Source: Spirochaetaceae bacterium (GTDB lineage Bacteria; Spirochaetota; Spirochaetia; Treponematales; Breznakiellaceae). Taken from it: 7,951 nucleotides of DNA. The first letter of the stretch is position 1, and every line of letters begins with the position of its first letter. Position numbers and translations under genes: made by a program. The stretch covers positions 1-7,951 of the forward strand of contig JAISLM010000144.1 of assembly GCA_031290855.1 (NCBI GenBank), read 5' to 3'. Below, piece by piece: positions 5,056-7,951 of this stretch. The notes under the pieces are model-generated. The model was not told the origin of the DNA. It was given only the letters and a program-made list of their open reading frames with translations, and ran no database searches.

Positions 5056-7776
5056 ATGATTCAGATCACTTTTTCTATAAAATATCAATCCCAGCTTCGC
5101 CGTATACGTCCCGATGTTTATAAAAAGCTCGAAGAGTCGGTAGTAAACTGTCTGAAGCTTTACGGAGGAAACGTAAAGTGCGAATACGGCGTAATAACGG
5201 CCGTGTTTAACGAAGAGGGTTTTGGTTTTTGGCTGGATCTTGTTCTGATTGTCGAAGCGTTGACGGGTATTCTTGACGCGGTTAAACATGACTTGTACGG
5301 GTATACCTGCATTATCAGCGAGCTTATGGATACGGACAGGGCGCACGAGCTTTTAAACGCGTTTCCGTCCGTCAATATCGTAAGCGGTGTCTGGTGTACG
5401 CTCTTCATTCAGAAAAATACCGGCGACTTTATCGAATTTGACGAGCCTTACGACAAAAATTCCGAGCCGCCGTATGACAGGATTGCGGAATTAAAACACG
5501 TAAAATCGCTTGACGGAATAAAAAAACAGTATACGTTGCGCAATTCGATAAGCGAGCTGTTCAGTGCGAACAAAATTCAGGGAAACGTGATCTTTACAGG
5601 TAAAGATTTTATCGGCAAGCGTGATTTCATTCATTGGCACTGCCGAAATTCCGGGAACTTCGCATATCCGCTGGCGATACGTTTCGGCTCGTGGGGTTTC
5701 GCGTTGAACTGTTTTTCCGACGCGCTGAGCCCGGGTATGCGGTGTTTTATAGAAAGCCGCAAGGTTACGCTGCCGAAAGAAACGGACGCCCTGGCGGAGG
5801 CTTTGTCTTATGAGCGGGTGCGGGGCGAGTATTCCCGGTATTCCCTGCAAAAGGCGGAGCGTCTCTTTCAGATACTGCTGGAAGCTTATGGGGCGGCTGT
5901 TTCCGGCCTGCAAAAGGCAGGCGTGATCATTCTGGAAAACATTCAAAATGCGGACGCGAATATGCGGCGGATCATTATGGATTATATGCCGTACTATGAA
6001 AAATCCGATATTACCGTTTTCGCCTCGTGTAATCTTCAGGAAGTCCCTGAAAAGTGGAGGCCCCTGTTTCCTTCCGTTATAAACTGCCAGGCTGTGGAAT
6101 GCGAGCCCTTGTTTCAGCCTGGCGCCCTAAACATGAGTCTTTGGGAGATAGCCTACGCCTGCACGATACTCAGGCGTTACTTTCCGCCTTTCATGTTTTC
6201 AAATTTATTTCTGGAAGAAGGGAAAAATCCCGCCATGACGGAACGGGCGCTCGATTTACTTTTTAAATATGGACTTATCCGTTCAAAGGAGGACCCCGAA
6301 TGCGAGATCGACGGCTTCCTTGACAAGGCGGAGGATTTATTGGGCGGCCGAGCTCCGTACATACGCGGTATGGCGGCGCGTCTGCTTCTTTCCTTTACGT
6401 CAAAAGGACAGATTAGGCCGTGCTTTAAGCTGCTGGAGGCGATTTACAATCTTGGCGGTGAAATATCCCCGCTTCTGGCTTTAGATGCGATACGGCAGGA
6501 CCTTATCAACAATACCTGCCGCGACATCGAAAATGCGCTTGAAGAAAAACGTTTTGCCAGGATATGCGGCGAAAACTGTTCGCCGGCACTGCACTATATA
6601 TACAAAACTTCCAAGAGCCTGCTTTACGGTAATGAAACCGAGATACTGGATACGTTTTCCGGCCTGCATATTCCTGAAACACCGGTATCAAACTATAAAG
6701 CGCAAATTTTAGCGATAAACGCCTTTTACAAAATGGGAATACACGATCCTGCTACGGCTTTTGAGGGAATTAAGGAATCGATGATCCTCTGCCAGAACAG
6801 CCGGGATAAATACGGTATGGCCCAGGTTTATCGCCTTTTCGCCTTCGGGTATCTTTTGAAAAACGAAGTGAACGCCGCGATAGACTATCTTTCGTTTGCG
6901 ATTGAGGCCTCGGAACGCAGCGGCAACAATGTCGAACTGGCGCTAGTCTCTTACTATGCCGCGGGCTGCCATTTTATTTTTGGCAACATATCAAAATCGC
7001 AGCGCCTTGCGAAACAGTCGGAACATGCGGCCGCTATTTCCGGCATGGAGAAATGGGCCATGCGCGCGAAATTTCTTTCAGGCAGATTCTGTTTTGAAAC
7101 AGGCTGCTACGGCGAGGCTTTGGAGATATTCAATGCTCTGTACCAGCATTACATGGAAGATCCGTACTCGAACCAGGCGCAGACCGTGAGCGCGTGGATT
7201 TTCAGGACGGAGTTGTATCTATACGGGAAAGCCGGGAAGCGCGAATTTGTTTTTGGGGACGGGCGGTTTTTTGAAATTGAAGCGGCGTATTTTGCCGGCG
7301 ATTATAAAAAAACGCTGGAACTGTCGGACGCGGCGCTCGCTTCCCTGCCGGACGACGGCTTTTTATTCCTTGAGCAGCCCGACTGGAGCAGCGGTTTCGC
7401 GCAATGCGAGATGCTGCAAGTTTCAAAAAAGAATTTTTGGATCAGGATGATTACAGCGTGGCAGTCCCTGGCGCTTTCGATGCTGAACGCAAACGGTTCG
7501 GAAAGAGCCATACACCTCATGCAAAACATTACCAGGGACAGGCATCTTGGCGAAACCGATCCCGCCTCCCCGTTTTTGTTTTTTGTAAGTTACAAGGTCC
7601 TGCGTCCGCCTCTTTCGACGGAAATTGACAGGAACACCGCGGTGAGCATAGCGTTCAACCGTTTGCAGCGCCGTTCCAGCCGGATCGACGACATCGAGGC
7701 GCGCCGCGCTTACCTTTCAAAACAGTATTGGAACAAAGATCTGTACCTGACGGCAAAAGAGCACAGATTGATCTAG
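5056..7776 (+). CDS. Large TPR protein with degenerate cyclase-like and STAND/AAA-like domains
   Basis: I cannot name this 906-residue protein. No signal peptide or clear membrane helix is seen, so it is probably cytoplasmic. Residues 1-130 resemble a worn class III nucleotide cyclase fold: YGGNVKCEYGVITAVF (36-51) lines up with the GG...GDG..AVF region, but the metal-binding Asp residues are missing. Residues 175-345 resemble a STAND/AAA ATPase: GKDFIGKR (182-189) is a Walker A without its final Ser/Thr, VIILENIQNAD (290-300) mirrors the Walker B of the LDDLHWAD type, and VFASCN (321-326) sits at the sensor position. Residues 360-412 could be a winged helix. From about 435 to 830 there are helical TPR-like repeats, clearest at 590-620, 624-661, 664-699 and 738-765. 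The end has R-AYLSKQYWNKDLYL. This order matches cyclase-STAND-TPR and MalT-like regulators, so a signalling scaffold is inferred. Its codons look less GC-rich than those of uvrC and queG. AGGAAA precedes the start. Confidence 0.85.
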   Translation: MIQITFSIKYQSQLRRIRPDVYKKLEESVVNCLKLYGGNVKCEYGVITAVFNEEGFGFWLDLVLIVEALTGILDAVKHDLYGYTCIISELMDTDRAHELLNAFPSVNIVSGVWCTLFIQKNTGDFIEFDEPYDKNSEPPYDRIAELKHVKSLDGIKKQYTLRNSISELFSANKIQGNVIFTGKDFIGKRDFIHWHCRNSGNFAYPLAIRFGSWGFALNCFSDALSPGMRCFIESRKVTLPKETDALAEALSYERVRGEYSRYSLQKAERLFQILLEAYGAAVSGLQKAGVIILENIQNADANMRRIIMDYMPYYEKSDITVFASCNLQEVPEKWRPLFPSVINCQAVECEPLFQPGALNMSLWEIAYACTILRRYFPPFMFSNLFLEEGKNPAMTERALDLLFKYGLIRSKEDPECEIDGFLDKAEDLLGGRAPYIRGMAARLLLSFTSKGQIRPCFKLLEAIYNLGGEISPLLALDAIRQDLINNTCRDIENALEEKRFARICGENCSPALHYIYKTSKSLLYGNETEILDTFSGLHIPETPVSNYKAQILAINAFYKMGIHDPATAFEGIKESMILCQNSRDKYGMAQVYRLFAFGYLLKNEVNAAIDYLSFAIEASERSGNNVELALVSYYAAGCHFIFGNISKSQRLAKQSEHAAAISGMEKWAMRAKFLSGRFCFETGCYGEALEIFNALYQHYMEDPYSNQAQTVSAWIFRTELYLYGKAGKREFVFGDGRFFEIEAAYFAGDYKKTLELSDAALASLPDDGFLFLEQPDWSSGFAQCEMLQVSKKNFWIRMITAWQSLALSMLNANGSERAIHLMQNITRDRHLGETDPASPFLFFVSYKVLRPPLSTEIDRNTAVSIAFNRLQRRSSRIDDIEARRAYLSKQYWNKDLYLTAKEHRLI

Positions 7777-7797
7777 CAGGGGTTTTAAATACTCGTG

Positions 7798-7866
7798 TTA
7801 CACGGTGCTGATATAAGCAAATCACCGTAAAGAATAGAGGCTTTCCCAAAACTTCAGTTTTTGGGA
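7798..7866 (+). terminator. Two hairpins after the TPR gene; possible transcript end
   Basis: The first stem pairs ACGGTG (7802-7807) with CACCGT (7823-7828), with flanking TTA/TAA that could extend it around a bulge. The second pairs TCCCAAAA (7844-7851) with TTTTGGGA (7859-7866) around a 7-nt loop. The second has a T-tract within its 3' arm instead of after it. It could end transcription of the upstream gene, but neither is a textbook intrinsic terminator. The right arm of the second stem overlaps the first unit of the tandem array. Confidence 0.35.
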
Positions 7867-7951
7867 GACAAGCTTTGCTTGGGAGACAAGCTTTGCTTGG
7901 GAGACAAGCTTTGCTTGGGAGACAAGCTTTGCTTGGGAGACAAGCTTTGCT
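7861..7951. repeat. Perfect 18-bp tandem repeat array, at least five copies, cut by the window end
   Basis: The unit TTGGGAGACAAGCTTTGC is repeated five times without a single mismatch (starts 7861, 7879, 7897, 7915, 7933), and a further base belongs to a sixth copy at 7951. Each unit with its neighbour forms a small hairpin CAAGC-TTT-GCTTG separated by GGAGA. The array is open in all six frames because 18 is a multiple of 3, but nothing shows it is translated. There are no spacers, so it is not a CRISPR. The true copy number is unknown because the window stops inside it. Confidence 0.95.

Noticed and set aside
7861..7951. Tandem array considered as a CRISPR array
   Set aside because: The 18-bp units are directly adjacent with no spacers, so it is a simple tandem repeat.

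Overview
The window looks like a chromosomal stretch from a high-GC host-associated spirochaete, possibly a gut Treponema relative. That is an inference from the general look of the UvrC cysteine region, the short QueG-like protein and the large TPR protein. No rRNA, tRNA or other taxonomic marker is present, so treat the assignment as tentative.

Layout from left to right: (1) the 3' part of ptsI (Enzyme I of the sugar phosphotransferase system), + strand, entering from outside the window. (2) A 290-bp convergent intergenic region holding one copy of a GC-rich palindromic repeat that appears split by about 54 bp. (3) uvrC, - strand, complete, encoding the nucleotide-excision-repair endonuclease, with a short C-terminal tail that overlaps repeat-like sequence. 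(4) A gap of about 1 kb with no recognisable gene but many inverted repeats, including a second, intact copy of the GC-rich palindrome. (5) A queG-type gene, - strand, encoding a cobalamin/Fe-S epoxyqueuosine reductase-like protein in which two aspartates recalled as conserved in the family read as asparagine. (6) A divergent 51-bp gap. (7) A 906-residue + strand protein of no assigned function. It reads as a degenerate class III cyclase-like N-terminus, a degenerate STAND/AAA-type ATPase core, a possible winged helix and a long TPR array. (8) A 3' region with two hairpins that runs into a perfect 18-bp tandem repeat, cut by the window end.

The genes do not form an obvious shared pathway: sugar uptake, DNA repair, tRNA modification and a putative regulatory scaffold. 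The most interesting parts are the 906-residue protein, the altered QueG, and the intergenic palindrome families. One of these palindromes lies downstream of both minus-strand genes. All homology statements come from reading motifs by eye; no search was run.
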